The notes: generated by a model not told the origin, from the letters alone. Positions 27,401 through 34,687 are shown, counted from the first letter of the stretch. The stretch: 64,000 nucleotides of DNA from Streptosporangium sandarakinum (GCF_013409935.1 NZ_JACCCO010000002.1:558001-622000), one strand, 5' to 3'. Made by a program: numbers and translations.

Positions 27401-27885
27401 CCCGAGAACGTCAGGCCGACCGCCGTCGCGACGGGGGCGATCGTGCCGTCGGGACGGGCCCGGAGCGTCGGGTCCACGTCCACCCATCGGCCTTCCTGGC
27501 GGACCCGCACCGGACGCGCGTACTGCTCCAGGGTGAAGGTGCCGTCCGGTTCGGCGAAGACCTGGCGGGTCTCCGTGCGCATCGCGGCGACCTCGACCGG
27601 TTTCCCCGTCCGGCGGGCGAGCGCCTGGGCCGGTTCCTCCGCCGGTCGTTCCGTACGGCCGGCGAGGGGTCCGGCCGGTTTCCCCGCGGGATCCGCGTCC
27701 CGCGGTCCCGTGACGGCGTCCGTGGTCTGTTCCCACGTGCCGGCGACGGCGTCCGAACGATTGAGAGGCGTCACGGCGGCCACGCCCGCCAGCATCACCA
27801 CGACCAGTCCACGACCTAAGCGCATCGGCCCTCGCCGTCGTCGAGCTGGGACGCCGCGCGGCCCATGGTCGTCCGGCGTCTCCAT
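24439..27885 (-). CDS. Secreted DNRLRE / double LamG domain protein
   Basis: A protein of about 1,148 residues, probably exported: a basic N-region and hydrophobic core (LGRGLVVVMLAGVAAVTP) lie at residues 22-42. The start is ATG 27885, or ATG 27825 just before the core. A region resembling the N-terminal part of many actinobacterial Rhs-associated proteins (VDVDPTLRARPDGTIAP, ATYPEVLPGVDLQVKAD) is followed by a DNRLRE domain at about 350-515 (RSFFQMNTGTTIHGKQIIKA, WNKQPTWSRLLDTVNV), a linker with fibronectin-like features, and two concanavalin-A-like LamG domains at about 725-930 and 935-1148 (each with DGxGGHA and LTVAAWVRL or FTVAAWTQL). It precedes the giant YD-repeat gene on the same strand, a common pairing in filamentous actinomycetes. 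The probable role is surface adhesion or scaffolding of the YD protein; the exact function is unknown. Confidence 0.88.
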   Translation of the reverse strand: METPDDHGPRGVPARRRRGPMRLGRGLVVVMLAGVAAVTPLNRSDAVAGTWEQTTDAVTGPRDADPAGKPAGPLAGRTERPAEEPAQALARRTGKPVEVAAMRTETRQVFAEPDGTFTLEQYARPVRVRQEGRWVDVDPTLRARPDGTIAPVATAVGLTFSGGGNAPLARMARGDRTLELGWPGTLPKPVLKDDTATYPEVLPGVDLQVKADVDGFSHLLVVKSRAAARNRALTELNLPISADGLSLKSTEGGNIEAVDGNGGSIFTASPPMMWDSSGTPAARTPAKGAETAAGAETPAGEGASADARREVMGLELTGGKLVLKPHRGMIEDPGTKFPIYLDPFFSAARGAWTSVWSNNPSSNFLNANDVARVGHVSGQTNRSFFQMNTGTTIHGKQIIKATLRTYETWSYSCGARKVEAWATGTISKSTTWNKQPTWSRLLDTVNVAKGWGPSCLPGGVEFDVTSQAADAAAKNWPNITVGLRATSETDVYAWKKFKNNPSLVIEFNSPPAAPVAADTWSDPGGDCVTGAERPIIGTTTPKLWAKLRDADNAVRGRFEWWTAAGTKVGERLTESQGTGSAFFATVPQGAFGDGDVIRWRVRAEDGRINSAWSPWCEMTADASAPGGEPVVTSTDYPEDGWSDGVGRSGSFTFTAAGVADVVGYVYGLDTAPKAEVAADQAGGPATIRLTPRHDGPNVLAVRSKDRAGHQSPIRTYVFNVNPGTGPDGHWTLDDGQGGVAADRTGAHPATLYGAAAWTTGRTGAGLRLDGAGGHARTTGPVVSTLGDLTVAAWVRLTGTGAAATAVGQDGGRNGGFSLGYSKADGRWALSRTVADTDGAAVVRALSTSAPRPGEWTHLAGVYDTAAGELSLYVNGRLESAVPFTRPWDATGPLTIGRTKTGGAETEFWPGDVDDVRVHGRAMFGDEVDDLVNSAATLVGHWKLDEESGAVAADSSGRASAATLGGGASWTEGWLDGALALDGTGGHAQAAGPAVNTATGFTVAAWTQLDYLPTRDAAIVSQAGSRASGFQLGYDKEKGRWVLGMAAADTDTAAVARTRSDAVPAPFEWTHVAGVYDPLQGELRIYVNGRLSAGTVTAHVSSWNATGPLQLGRAKAAGVFTGHWPGIVDDVRTYDGVLSAEQIAQLAAQ

Positions 27886-28151
27886 GATCTTGAATTGACA
27901 AGCGGATTGTCACCCGCGTGGAGGGGACCGTCCAGATCTTGTGACACATTTCTTCAGAAACTTCCCCTTCCTGAAGAAAACTGCCAGCACACGGCCCGAC
28001 CGGCCCGCGAAGACCGGTCGTGCGGCCCCGTCCCCTCACTGGCGATCACGGCGTCACCCGGCGACCATCCCGGCAGGTCCCGCCCCCGCGGCGCGCCCTC
28101 CGCGGCGCCCTTCTCCGCGGATCCGGCATGCCGCGACTCCGCGTTCCCGGG
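27886..28151. other. Intergenic region between LamG gene and FAD monooxygenase
   Basis: Divergent gap of 332 bp in total. The left part must hold the promoter of the LamG/YD-repeat genes; it contains the least GC-rich stretch nearby (CAGAAACTTCCCCTTCCTGAAGAAAACTG region at 27955-27985), including a TTCAGAAACT-like and CTGAAGAAAACT-like pair. The right end carries three TetR operators (separate entry). Confidence 0.45.
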
Positions 28152-28202
28152 ACTACATTTGTAGTAAAACTACAGACGTAGTACCGTCACTACATTCGTA
28201 GT
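28152..28202. promoter_or_regulatory. Three tandem TetR operators before the FAD monooxygenase
   Basis: ACTACATTTGTAGT (28152-28165), ACTACAGACGTAGT (28169-28182) and ACTACATTCGTAGT (28189-28202) all fit ACTACA-N3-GTAGT. This is the same motif as the perfect palindrome before the TetR gene at 16934-17557. The last copy ends 15 bases before the GTG start. Confidence 0.85.
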
Positions 28203-28217
28203 GACGAAGGAGGGACC

Positions 28218-29567
28218 GTGGCGCACGCGGTGGTGGTCGGGGCGGGGATCGGCGGGCTGACGGCGGCGGCGGCGCTGCGGCGGCGCGGCTGGGAGGTCAC
28301 GGTGTTCGAACGGGCGCCGTCCCTGGAACCGGTCGGTTCGGGGCTGGCCATCGCCGCCAACGCGCTCCGGGCCCTCGACACGATCGGCGTCGGGGACGAC
28401 ATCCGGCGGCTGTCGGCTGTCCAGGGCGAGGCCGGCATCCGTCGCGCGGACGGCCGGTGGCTGATGCGGACCACCGAGGAGGCCACCTCCGCCCGGCACG
28501 GCGACTCCGTCGTGCTGCTGCGCCGTACGGACCTGGTCGACGCGATCGCGGCCCGGCTGGAGCCCGGCGTGATCCGGCTGGGTTCCACGGTCACGGCGGT
28601 GGACCCGTACACCGGCCGGGTGACCGTCCGGACCGGTGACCCGTCGGACGCGGACACCGGCGCGGACACGGGTCGGGCGGGCGCGGGCCCGGATGGCGGC
28701 GCGGGTCCGGATGGCGGCGCGGCCCATGACGGCGCCGCCGGGACGGCCGAGGTGGTGGCCGACCTCGTCGTGGCGGCCGACGGCATCCGCTCCCCGGTCC
28801 GGGCCGCGCTGTTCCCCGGCCACCCGGGCCCCTCCTACGCGGGCGTCACGAGCTGGCGGCTGCTCGTCCCCGGCGGGGGACGGCCCGGCCGGACGTTCGA
28901 GAGCTGGGGCGAGGGCAGGGTCTTCGGCGTCATGCCGCTGGCCGGCGGCACGGCCTACTGCTACGCCACCGACACCGTCCCGGCGGGCGAGGACCCCGGG
29001 GACGGCGAGAGCCGCCGGGCCGAGCTGCTCCGCCTGTTCGGCGGGTGGCACGACCCCATCCCGGCGCTGCTGGAGGCGGCCCCGCCGGAGCTCGTCCTCC
29101 GCAACGACGTCCACCACCTGGCCACCCCGTTGCCCGCGCTGCACCTCGGCAGGGTGGCGCTGCTGGGCGACGCGGCCCACGCCATGACACCCAACATGGG
29201 GCAGGGCGCCTGCCAGGCGATCGAGGACGCGGTGGTGCTCGCCCACGTCGCCGGGGACGGCGGCGGCCCGGCGGGTGCGGCCGGCGTGGACCTGGGCCCG
29301 TACACCGCCGCCCGGCTGGAGCGGACCGCGCGGATCATGGCCCGGTCGGCGTCGATCTGCCGCACCACCCGGCTGCGCAACCCGCTGGCCGTACGGCTGC
29401 GCGACACGATGATGGCGCTCGCCTGGCGTCTCGCCGGCGGGCGGATGACCGCCGCGATGGACGAGGTGCTCGGCTGGCGGCCGCCCACGCCGCCCGGGTC
29501 CCGGCTCAGGCCACCCGTGACGCCCCTGACGTCTCCGGCGGCTGCGGCCCGGCGGGAGGCGAGGTGA
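28218..29567 (+). CDS. FAD-dependent monooxygenase (PHBH-like)
   Basis: A 449-residue flavoprotein monooxygenase of the p-hydroxybenzoate-hydroxylase fold, which uses NAD(P)H and oxygen to hydroxylate aromatic or polyketide-like substrates. The FAD-binding VVGAGIGGLTAAAALRRRG is at residues 5-23, and the second flavin motif VALLGDAAHAMTPNMGQGAC is at about 313. GTG 28218 follows AGGAGGGACC. Between the DG and GD motifs there is an unusual low-complexity insert (residues about 140-178, repeats of GADTG, GPDGG). Three TetR operators sit in its promoter. Its 3' end overlaps the convergent transporter gene by 62 bp. Confidence 0.9.
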   Translation: MAHAVVVGAGIGGLTAAAALRRRGWEVTVFERAPSLEPVGSGLAIAANALRALDTIGVGDDIRRLSAVQGEAGIRRADGRWLMRTTEEATSARHGDSVVLLRRTDLVDAIAARLEPGVIRLGSTVTAVDPYTGRVTVRTGDPSDADTGADTGRAGAGPDGGAGPDGGAAHDGAAGTAEVVADLVVAADGIRSPVRAALFPGHPGPSYAGVTSWRLLVPGGGRPGRTFESWGEGRVFGVMPLAGGTAYCYATDTVPAGEDPGDGESRRAELLRLFGGWHDPIPALLEAAPPELVLRNDVHHLATPLPALHLGRVALLGDAAHAMTPNMGQGACQAIEDAVVLAHVAGDGGGPAGAAGVDLGPYTAARLERTARIMARSASICRTTRLRNPLAVRLRDTMMALAWRLAGGRMTAAMDEVLGWRPPTPPGSRLRPPVTPLTSPAAAARREAR

Positions 29568-30414
29568 TCGGCGGGACCTCCGGGACGGGGGTGCGGCCGT
29601 GGTCCGGGGAGAGCCGTCCGAGGGTGACGGTCCCCCAGATCAGCAGCGCCGAGGCCAGCAGGGCGGGGACCGCGTCGGCGGCCCCGCTCGGCAGTGCCTC
29701 GTCGAGCAGCAGCGCTCCGGCGAGGACCGAGGTGATGGGGTCGACCACCTGGACCGCGGCGTAGGCGATCCCGAAGTAGCCGATCGCGTAGGACCTCTGC
29801 AGCAGCACCACCGCGCAGACCAGCAGCACCGGGATGGCGAGCGTGAACCAGGTCAGCAGCCTGCTCAGGTCGCCCTGGAGGTCGCCGCCCACCACCCGGA
29901 CGAAGGTGGACACACTGGCCGTCACCGCTCCCGCGCCGACGGACATCAGCAGCGCCTTGGCCGGGCCGCGCGCCCTGCGGGCGGCGAGGTGGGAGATCAG
30001 CACGACCAGCCCGACGCAGCCCAGGAAGCCCAGCGCCTCGGTGTTCGTCAGGTGCGGGACGCTGGGGTGGGCCGGGACCAGCAGCATCAGCCCGAGCAGG
30101 CCGACGGCCACCGCGATCGACCCCAGGATCTCCGCCCGGTGCGGCCGCCTGCCGTGCAGCATCGCCGCCAGCGGCACCGCGAACACCAGCGTCGCCACGC
30201 TGATCGGCTGCACGACGACCAGGGGGGCGAGGCTCAGCGCGACGGCGTGGAGGCTGGCGCCGGTGAACCCGATGATGCCGCCGATCCACCAGCGGGGGCG
30301 CCGCATCAGCTTGAGCGAGGCTCCCTCGGTGACCGCCTCGAACTGCTGGAGGGCGGCGCCGAGCGCGTAACCCAGCGCACCGACCAGGGCGATCGTCACT
30401 CCGGCCCAGGTCAT
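29506..30414 (-). CDS. DMT superfamily (EamA-like) transporter
   Basis: A 302-residue membrane protein with about nine or ten transmembrane segments, of the drug/metabolite transporter superfamily in the group close to NIPA/EamA proteins. LVVVQPISVATLVFAVPLAA and VQVVDPITSVLAGALLLDE are the two internally repeated EamA-type helices. ATG 30414 is placed five bases after GGGGAG; a GTG at 30420 is too close to that site. The C-terminal tail is proline-rich and is encoded antisense to the end of the FAD monooxygenase gene (62-bp convergent overlap). Substrate unknown. Confidence 0.85.
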   Translation of the reverse strand: MTWAGVTIALVGALGYALGAALQQFEAVTEGASLKLMRRPRWWIGGIIGFTGASLHAVALSLAPLVVVQPISVATLVFAVPLAAMLHGRRPHRAEILGSIAVAVGLLGLMLLVPAHPSVPHLTNTEALGFLGCVGLVVLISHLAARRARGPAKALLMSVGAGAVTASVSTFVRVVGGDLQGDLSRLLTWFTLAIPVLLVCAVVLLQRSYAIGYFGIAYAAVQVVDPITSVLAGALLLDEALPSGAADAVPALLASALLIWGTVTLGRLSPDHGRTPVPEVPPITSPPAGPQPPETSGASRVA

Positions 30415-30568
30415 CGCCACTCCCCGAGGACGAGCAGGACGGGGGGAGGCGATGGCAGTCGGATCATTGTTCCAGCTTAGGGGCCCGGCGGGGAAGTAAG
30501 CGCCGGGTCATGTACCGGCAGATACCTCTTGACGGTGCGAACCCGTGTCCTCCCCGCGGGCGGGGGCC

Positions 30569-30931
30569 TCAGTCGCGCTGGGGGCAGACGCAGAAGAGGT
30601 GCCCCTCGGGGTCGGCGAGGACGATCCACTTGCCCTCACCGGGCTGGAAGTCCGGCTTGGAGGCGCCGAGCTTCAGGTAGTCCTCGACCGCCTGCGCCAC
30701 GTCCGGGACGAGGACGTCGAGGTGGAAATGCTTGTCGGGCCCCGGCCAGGCGGCCGGCCTGCGGTCGAGGTTCTGCTGGAAGTAGATGCTCATCGTGCCG
30801 TCGCCGATCCCGGCGTAGGTGTCCTCGGCGTACTGCACCTCGTAGCCGAAGACCTTCGAGTAGAACTCGGCCAGCCCCCGGGGGTCGGCGCAGTCGATGT
30901 TCACGGCGAGGAATTTCGCGGTCATGGTCAT
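30569..30931 (-). CDS. VOC (glyoxalase/bleomycin resistance) family protein
   Basis: A 120-residue vicinal-oxygen-chelate protein. It has the two beta-alpha-beta-beta-beta modules: NIDCADPRGLAEFYSKVFGYE in the first, and HFHLDVLVPDVAQAV to WIVLADPEGHLFCVCP in the second. Metal-ligand-like positions include H and E in HLDV and DPEGH. ATG 30931 follows GATGAGATCC; a second ATG six bases later is possible. Function in this family ranges from antibiotic binding to dioxygenase or isomerase activity, and no neighbour narrows it. Confidence 0.85.
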   Translation of the reverse strand: MTMTAKFLAVNIDCADPRGLAEFYSKVFGYEVQYAEDTYAGIGDGTMSIYFQQNLDRRPAAWPGPDKHFHLDVLVPDVAQAVEDYLKLGASKPDFQPGEGKWIVLADPEGHLFCVCPQRD

Positions 30932-31244
30932 GGATCTCATCGTGCCGCCCATACCTGCCACGTGCTGTCAGGTACAGGAAGAAAATGCGGATCTCCCGGA
31001 TCGGCGAGGCTCCCACGCCCGGCCCCGGTACGGCGGGCGGACCCCTTCGGGCCGGTCGCGCCACGTGCCGGGGCCACGGCCGCGACAGTGGCCCCGACAC
31101 GACGTCCGGAACCCGCCGGAACCCGGGGCCGGACCGGCGTTATACAGGGCGAGGGGGAAAAGGGCGCGTTCCAGCCGTCGCCCATGTGGCCCGGACCCGA
31201 GCCGGGTGTTCCTGTCCCCACCGACGTGACACCGAGGAGCGAAC
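30932..31244. other. Divergent intergenic region with a hairpin
   Basis: A 313-bp gap between the VOC gene and the 2OG oxygenase gene. The only structure I see is a near-perfect inverted repeat, GTGCCGGGGCCAC (31065-31077) against GTGGCCCCGACAC (31088-31100), one mismatch with a 10-base loop. It may be a leader hairpin or operator for the rightward gene. No gene is apparent. Confidence 0.4.
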
Positions 31245-31970
31245 ATGCCGACACCGATGGCGGTCACCCCGCACGAACGCGTGGCAGGCACCGACTGGGC
31301 CGGCCTGGCCCAGGAGATGGACGCCCACGGCTGCGCGCTGACCGGTCCGATCCTCACCGGGGACGAGTGCCGCGAGATCGCCGGACTCTACGACGAGGTC
31401 TCCCGGTTCCGTTCGACGATCGACATGGCACGGTTCCGCTTCGGCCGCGGCCAGTACCGCTACTTCGGCCGGCCCTTCCCCCACCTGGTGGGGCAGCTGC
31501 GGCAGGCGTTCTACCCACGGCTGCTGCCCATCGCCCGCGACTGGGCGACCAGGCTCGGCAGGCCCGCGCCCTGGCCGGACAGCCTGGACGAATGGCTCGC
31601 GATGTGCCATGCCGCCGGGCAGACCAGGCCGACGCCCATCTTGCTGCGTTATCGCGGCGGTGACTGGAACGCCCTGCATCGCGACCTGTACGGAGACCTG
31701 GTGTTTCCGCTGCAGATCGTGATCGGCCTGGACCGGCCGGGCACGGATTACGACGGCGGGGAGTTCCTGCTGGTGGAACAGCGCCCCCGGGCCCAGTCGC
31801 GGGGTACGGTGACGCTGCTGCCCCAGGGTCACGGACTGGTCTTCACCACCCGCGACCGGCCGGTCGCCTCCGCACGGGGCTGGTCCGCCGCTCCGGTACG
31901 GCACGGCGTCAGCACGGTACGGCGCGGCCTGCGGCACACCCTCGGCCTGGTCTTCCATGACGCGGTCTGA
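31245..31970 (+). CDS. 2OG-Fe(II) oxygenase
   Basis: A 241-residue 2-oxoglutarate/Fe(II)-dependent oxygenase of the prolyl-4-hydroxylase-like type. The facial triad is visible: H145 and D147 in NALHRDLYG and H220 in PVRHGVS, with R227 or R230 placed to bind 2-oxoglutarate. The double-stranded beta-helix strands FPLQIVIGLD and GGEFLLVEQRP are conserved. ATG 31245 follows GAGGAGCGAAC. The next gene starts about 50 bp later on the same strand and is unfamiliar, so the pair may act together. Homologues are often annotated as proline hydroxylase or 2OG oxygenase without a known substrate. Confidence 0.88.
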   Translation: MPTPMAVTPHERVAGTDWAGLAQEMDAHGCALTGPILTGDECREIAGLYDEVSRFRSTIDMARFRFGRGQYRYFGRPFPHLVGQLRQAFYPRLLPIARDWATRLGRPAPWPDSLDEWLAMCHAAGQTRPTPILLRYRGGDWNALHRDLYGDLVFPLQIVIGLDRPGTDYDGGEFLLVEQRPRAQSRGTVTLLPQGHGLVFTTRDRPVASARGWSAAPVRHGVSTVRRGLRHTLGLVFHDAV

Positions 31971-32019
31971 CGTCCGCCCCGGACGCCCGGTCCACATGGG
32001 AGCCGGAGGGCATGACGCC

Positions 32020-32637
32020 ATGCGAACGACCTCGCCGCTGCTTCACGGGATGCGGGCCACCGAGACGATCACGCCCCCGCACACGGCCGCCGAACTGGCC
32101 GCGCTGCTCGAACTGCTGCGCGCCCAGCGCCCCAGGATCGGGACCGTCACGATCGGCCACAGCCGCGACGCCGTCTCGGCGGCCGCCGCGGCGGCGTTCG
32201 CCGACGCCTGGGAAGGAGAGATCCTCGCGGTGGTCGACTGGCCGGAGGAGGCCGCCTCCTGGCTGCGCCCGGCCCGGCGCTTCACCGCGGGCCACCCGGA
32301 CGCCTGGGTGGTGGCCGGCATCCCTCTCGGCTGGGCCCAGATGAGCCGCCGCCTGCGGCACAGCACCGGCTGGCGGCCGACGAGGACCTTCGGCTTCGCC
32401 TCCGTCACGCGAAGCGCGGCGCTCGCCGGCCCCGGCACGCTGCGGGGCCTGCGCGGCGCCGCGTTCGACGGCGGCACCTGGGAGATCGGCCCCGGCCTGA
32501 TCACCTTCTTCCCGCCGCGGACCGGGCGGGGACCGTCACCCGATGACCGCGCGGTCACCGCGTACGGACCGTACGGTGACCGGTTCCGAGGAGCCGGAGC
32601 CACCGAGGCTTGGGCTCCCGGCCGGGGACGGCGTTAG
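32020..32637 (+). CDS. Conserved protein of unknown function
   Basis: A 205-residue protein that I do not recognise. The N-terminal part is helical (PHTAAELAALLELLRAQRP), then alternating strand/helix segments appear (IGTVTIGHSRDAVSAAAAAAF, GEILAVVDWPEEAASWL, AWVVAGIPLGWAQMSRRLRH), suggesting an alpha/beta fold. The C-terminal region is basic and poorly structured. I chose ATG 32020, with GGAGGGC upstream; the frame is open to 31957, where it would overlap the oxygenase gene. It follows the 2OG-Fe(II) oxygenase closely and is probably in the same transcript. Confidence 0.6.
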   Translation: MRTTSPLLHGMRATETITPPHTAAELAALLELLRAQRPRIGTVTIGHSRDAVSAAAAAAFADAWEGEILAVVDWPEEAASWLRPARRFTAGHPDAWVVAGIPLGWAQMSRRLRHSTGWRPTRTFGFASVTRSAALAGPGTLRGLRGAAFDGGTWEIGPGLITFFPPRTGRGPSPDDRAVTAYGPYGDRFRGAGATEAWAPGRGRR

Positions 32638-32646
32638 GATCCATCC
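32610..32646 (+). promoter_or_regulatory. Putative promoter of the leader-peptide/EamA transcript
   Basis: TTGGGC (32610-32615) and TAGGAT (32635-32640) are separated by 19 bp. The GTG of a 12-codon leader ORF begins seven bases after the -10, consistent with leaderless transcription. The promoter overlaps the end of the preceding gene. Confidence 0.5.
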
Positions 32647-32685
32647 GTGCGCATGCTGATCGTCTCTCCGCCGCCCGCCCGCTGA
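32647..32685 (+). CDS. Leader peptide with triple proline (putative attenuator uORF)
   Basis: A 12-codon open frame, GTG start, encoding (V/M)RMLIVSPPPAR then stop. Its TGA forms the loop of a perfect 8-bp hairpin (CCGCCCGC-TGAC-GCGGGCGG, 32675-32694). Three consecutive prolines slow ribosomes in the absence of efficient EF-P rescue. A ribosome paused on the last codons would cover the 5' arm of the hairpin. The start lies seven bases after a -10-like TAGGAT, so translation is probably leaderless. It is inferred to be a ribosome-dependent attenuator controlling the EamA transporter downstream. Confidence 0.5.
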   Translation: MRMLIVSPPPAR

Positions 32686-32757
32686 CGCGGGCGGTCCCCT
32701 CTCCTGACGACCGGATCCGAGCGATCCGGTGGGTGGCTGCTGCCCGCACACGTGCGG
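32675..32757 (+). promoter_or_regulatory. Three-hairpin leader upstream of EamA transporter gene
   Basis: Three perfect hairpins in series: CCGCCCGC-TGAC-GCGGGCGG (32675-32694), ACCGGATC-CGAGC-GATCCGGT (32710-32730) and CCGCAC-AC-GTGCGG (32744-32757). GGTGGGTGG after the second could pair instead with CCACC before the ribosome site. This is the architecture of an attenuator linked to the leader peptide. Confidence 0.55.
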
Positions 32758-32790
32758 CCCGACGACCACCTTCCTGTTGGAGAGAACTCC

Positions 32791-33717
32791 ATGACGCACG
32801 TCTCCGTACGGCGGGGCCTGCTGTACGTTTCCATCGCGGCGACCGCCTGGGGCACCGGCGGCGCCGCCGGGGCGCTGCTACGCCTCTCGGGCGGGCTGGA
32901 CCCCGTCTCGATCTCGTTCTGGCGGTTCGCCGCCGGAGCGGCGACGCTCCTTCCGATCCTCCATTTCATCGGCCGGATCCGAGGCCGGAGCCAAGACCGG
33001 GACCGGGGCCATGCCCGCGAGTCCCGGCGGTACGGCCGGATCGCCGCCACCGGCGTGGCGATGGCCATTTGCCAGACGGCCTACTTCGCGGCCGTCGCCT
33101 CCTCCGGCCTGGCCGTCGCCACGGTGGTGACGATAGGCGCGACCCCGGTGTTCGTGGCCGCCGCCGCGCGGCTGCTGCTGGGCGAGCGGCTGGGCGCGGC
33201 CGGGCTCGGCTCCGCGGCGGTCGCCCTGGCGGGCTTGGCCATGCTGGTCCTCGACGGCGGCCCGGCGTCCTTCTCGGCGGCGGGCACGGGCTGGGCGCTG
33301 CTGTCCGCGGTCGCCTACGCGGGGGTGACCCTGCTCAACCGGGCCTTCTCCGCCGAGCCGTACGCCGCGACCTTCGGCGGCTTCGCCGTCGGCGGCCTGT
33401 GCCTGCTGCCCCTGGCGCTGTCCGGTGGGCTGCTCCCGGACGGCGACCCGCTCTTCTTCTGGGCGGCCGTCGCCTACCTGGGCGTCGTCCCGACGGCCCT
33501 GGCCTACGTCCTGTTCTTCACCGGGCTGGGGTCCGTCCGGGCCACGACGGCCTCGGTGATCTCGCTCGTGGAGCCGGTCGGGGCGGCGGCCATCGGGATC
33601 CTCGCGTTCGGTGAGCGGTTCACGGCGCAGGGCGTCGCGGGCGCGGCCCTGCTGCTCGCCGCGGTGGCCCTCCTCGCCCTGCGGGAGAGGAGGGAACCGG
33701 CGCCGGTGACCGGCTGA
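32791..33717 (+). CDS. EamA family transporter
   Basis: A 308-residue drug/metabolite transporter with ten predicted transmembrane segments and two EamA repeats. The first repeat opens GLLYVSIAATAWGTGGAAGALL; the second ends with VISLVEPVGAAAIGILAFGERFT, the standard EamA closing motif. ATG 32791 follows GGAGAGAACTCC. A cytoplasmic loop (RGRSQDRDRGHARESRRYGR) is unusually basic. The upstream leader peptide and hairpins suggest induction by something that stalls ribosomes, such as an antibiotic or an amino-acid shortage. The exported compound is therefore plausibly an antibiotic or amino acid, but this is inference. Confidence 0.9.
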   Translation: MTHVSVRRGLLYVSIAATAWGTGGAAGALLRLSGGLDPVSISFWRFAAGAATLLPILHFIGRIRGRSQDRDRGHARESRRYGRIAATGVAMAICQTAYFAAVASSGLAVATVVTIGATPVFVAAAARLLLGERLGAAGLGSAAVALAGLAMLVLDGGPASFSAAGTGWALLSAVAYAGVTLLNRAFSAEPYAATFGGFAVGGLCLLPLALSGGLLPDGDPLFFWAAVAYLGVVPTALAYVLFFTGLGSVRATTASVISLVEPVGAAAIGILAFGERFTAQGVAGAALLLAAVALLALRERREPAPVTG

Positions 33718-33726
33718 TCCCCGGCA

Positions 33727-33761
33727 CGGTCCCGCGCCCGCCGTCCGGCGGCGCGGGACCG
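33727..33761 (+). terminator. Terminator hairpin after EamA gene
   Basis: Perfect 12-bp arms CGGTCCCGCGCC and GGCGCGGGACCG with an 11-base loop, ten bases after the stop. No U tract. Confidence 0.7.
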
Positions 33762-33810
33762 CACACCGGGACCGCACACCGGGACCGCACACCGGGACCG
33801 CACACCGGGA
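33755..33810. repeat. 13-bp tandem array, four units
   Basis: GGGACCGCACACC repeats exactly four times (33755-33806), then a partial fifth. It starts inside the 3' arm of the EamA terminator hairpin, as if that arm had been tandemly duplicated. Confidence 0.9.
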
Positions 33811-33895
33811 CCGATGTCCCGGACCGCGCACGACCGGGCGCGGGACCGGACGGCGGGGACGCGGGGACCGCGCCTCGGAGCCGCCCAGCCCGGCG

Positions 33896-34687
33896 TCAGT
33901 CGAACATCTCCGGCTCGGCCGCGCTGATCTGGTCGTAGAGGGGCTGGAAGTTGACCCAGCCGACCAGGTCGTTGCCGATCTGCCCGTGGGTGAGCTTGGC
34001 GTTCTCGTGCTCGATCGGGACGGTCGGCCCGGCGGCCTTGGCCAGCAGCTGCGCCTGGCACGAACGCTCCAGGGTGATGAACCACCAGGCCGCGGCGTCC
34101 ACCGAGTCGCCCACCGTGAGCAGGCCGTGGTTGCGCAGGATGACCGCCTTGTTAGAGCCCAGCGCCGCCGCGATGCGGCGGCCCTCCTCGGTCTCCAGGA
34201 CCACGCCGGTGTAGTCGTCGAACAGGCTTATGTCCTCGTAGAAGGCGCAGGCGTCCTGGGTCAGCGGCTCCAGCAGCGTGCCCAGCGACGACAGGGCCTT
34301 GCCGTACACCGAGTGGCTGTGGGCGGCGGCGACCGCGTCCGGCCGGGCCTGGTGGATCATCGCGTGGATCGCGAACGCGGCCTGGTTGACGTGGTAGCGG
34401 CCCTCGACGACCTGCCCCTCGTGGTTGACGAGGATCAGGTCGCTGACCTTGATCCGCTTGAACGACATGCCGAACGGGTTCACCCAGAAGTGGTCGGTGT
34501 GCTCGGGGTCGCGGGCGGTGATGTGCCCGGCCACGCCCTCCTCGAAGCCGAACCGGCCGAACAGCCGCAGCGCCGCCACCAGGCGCTCCTGGCGGTGGCG
34601 GCGCTCGTCGGCCACGTTCTCGAACTTCTGCGGCAGCCGGAAGGTGAGCTGGTCGGCGGGGACCGGCTTGAGATCGGACAGGCTCAT
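33896..34687 (-). CDS. Class II aldolase/adducin family protein
   Basis: A 263-residue class II aldolase/adducin-type enzyme. Zinc ligands are visible as HSHS (AAAHSHSVYGKALS) and the distal His in ILRNHGLLTVG. EEGVAGHITARDPEHTDHFWVNPFG is the substrate/phosphate-binding region typical of the adducin-like subgroup. ATG 34687 follows TGGAGGCACG. It lies 146 bp downstream of the lactate-monooxygenase-like gene on the same strand, so the two may act on related hydroxy acids. Members of this subgroup act as sugar-phosphate aldolases, epimerases or decarboxylase-like enzymes; the reaction cannot be chosen from sequence. Confidence 0.88.
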   Translation of the reverse strand: MSLSDLKPVPADQLTFRLPQKFENVADERRHRQERLVAALRLFGRFGFEEGVAGHITARDPEHTDHFWVNPFGMSFKRIKVSDLILVNHEGQVVEGRYHVNQAAFAIHAMIHQARPDAVAAAHSHSVYGKALSSLGTLLEPLTQDACAFYEDISLFDDYTGVVLETEEGRRIAAALGSNKAVILRNHGLLTVGDSVDAAAWWFITLERSCQAQLLAKAAGPTVPIEHENAKLTHGQIGNDLVGWVNFQPLYDQISAAEPEMFD

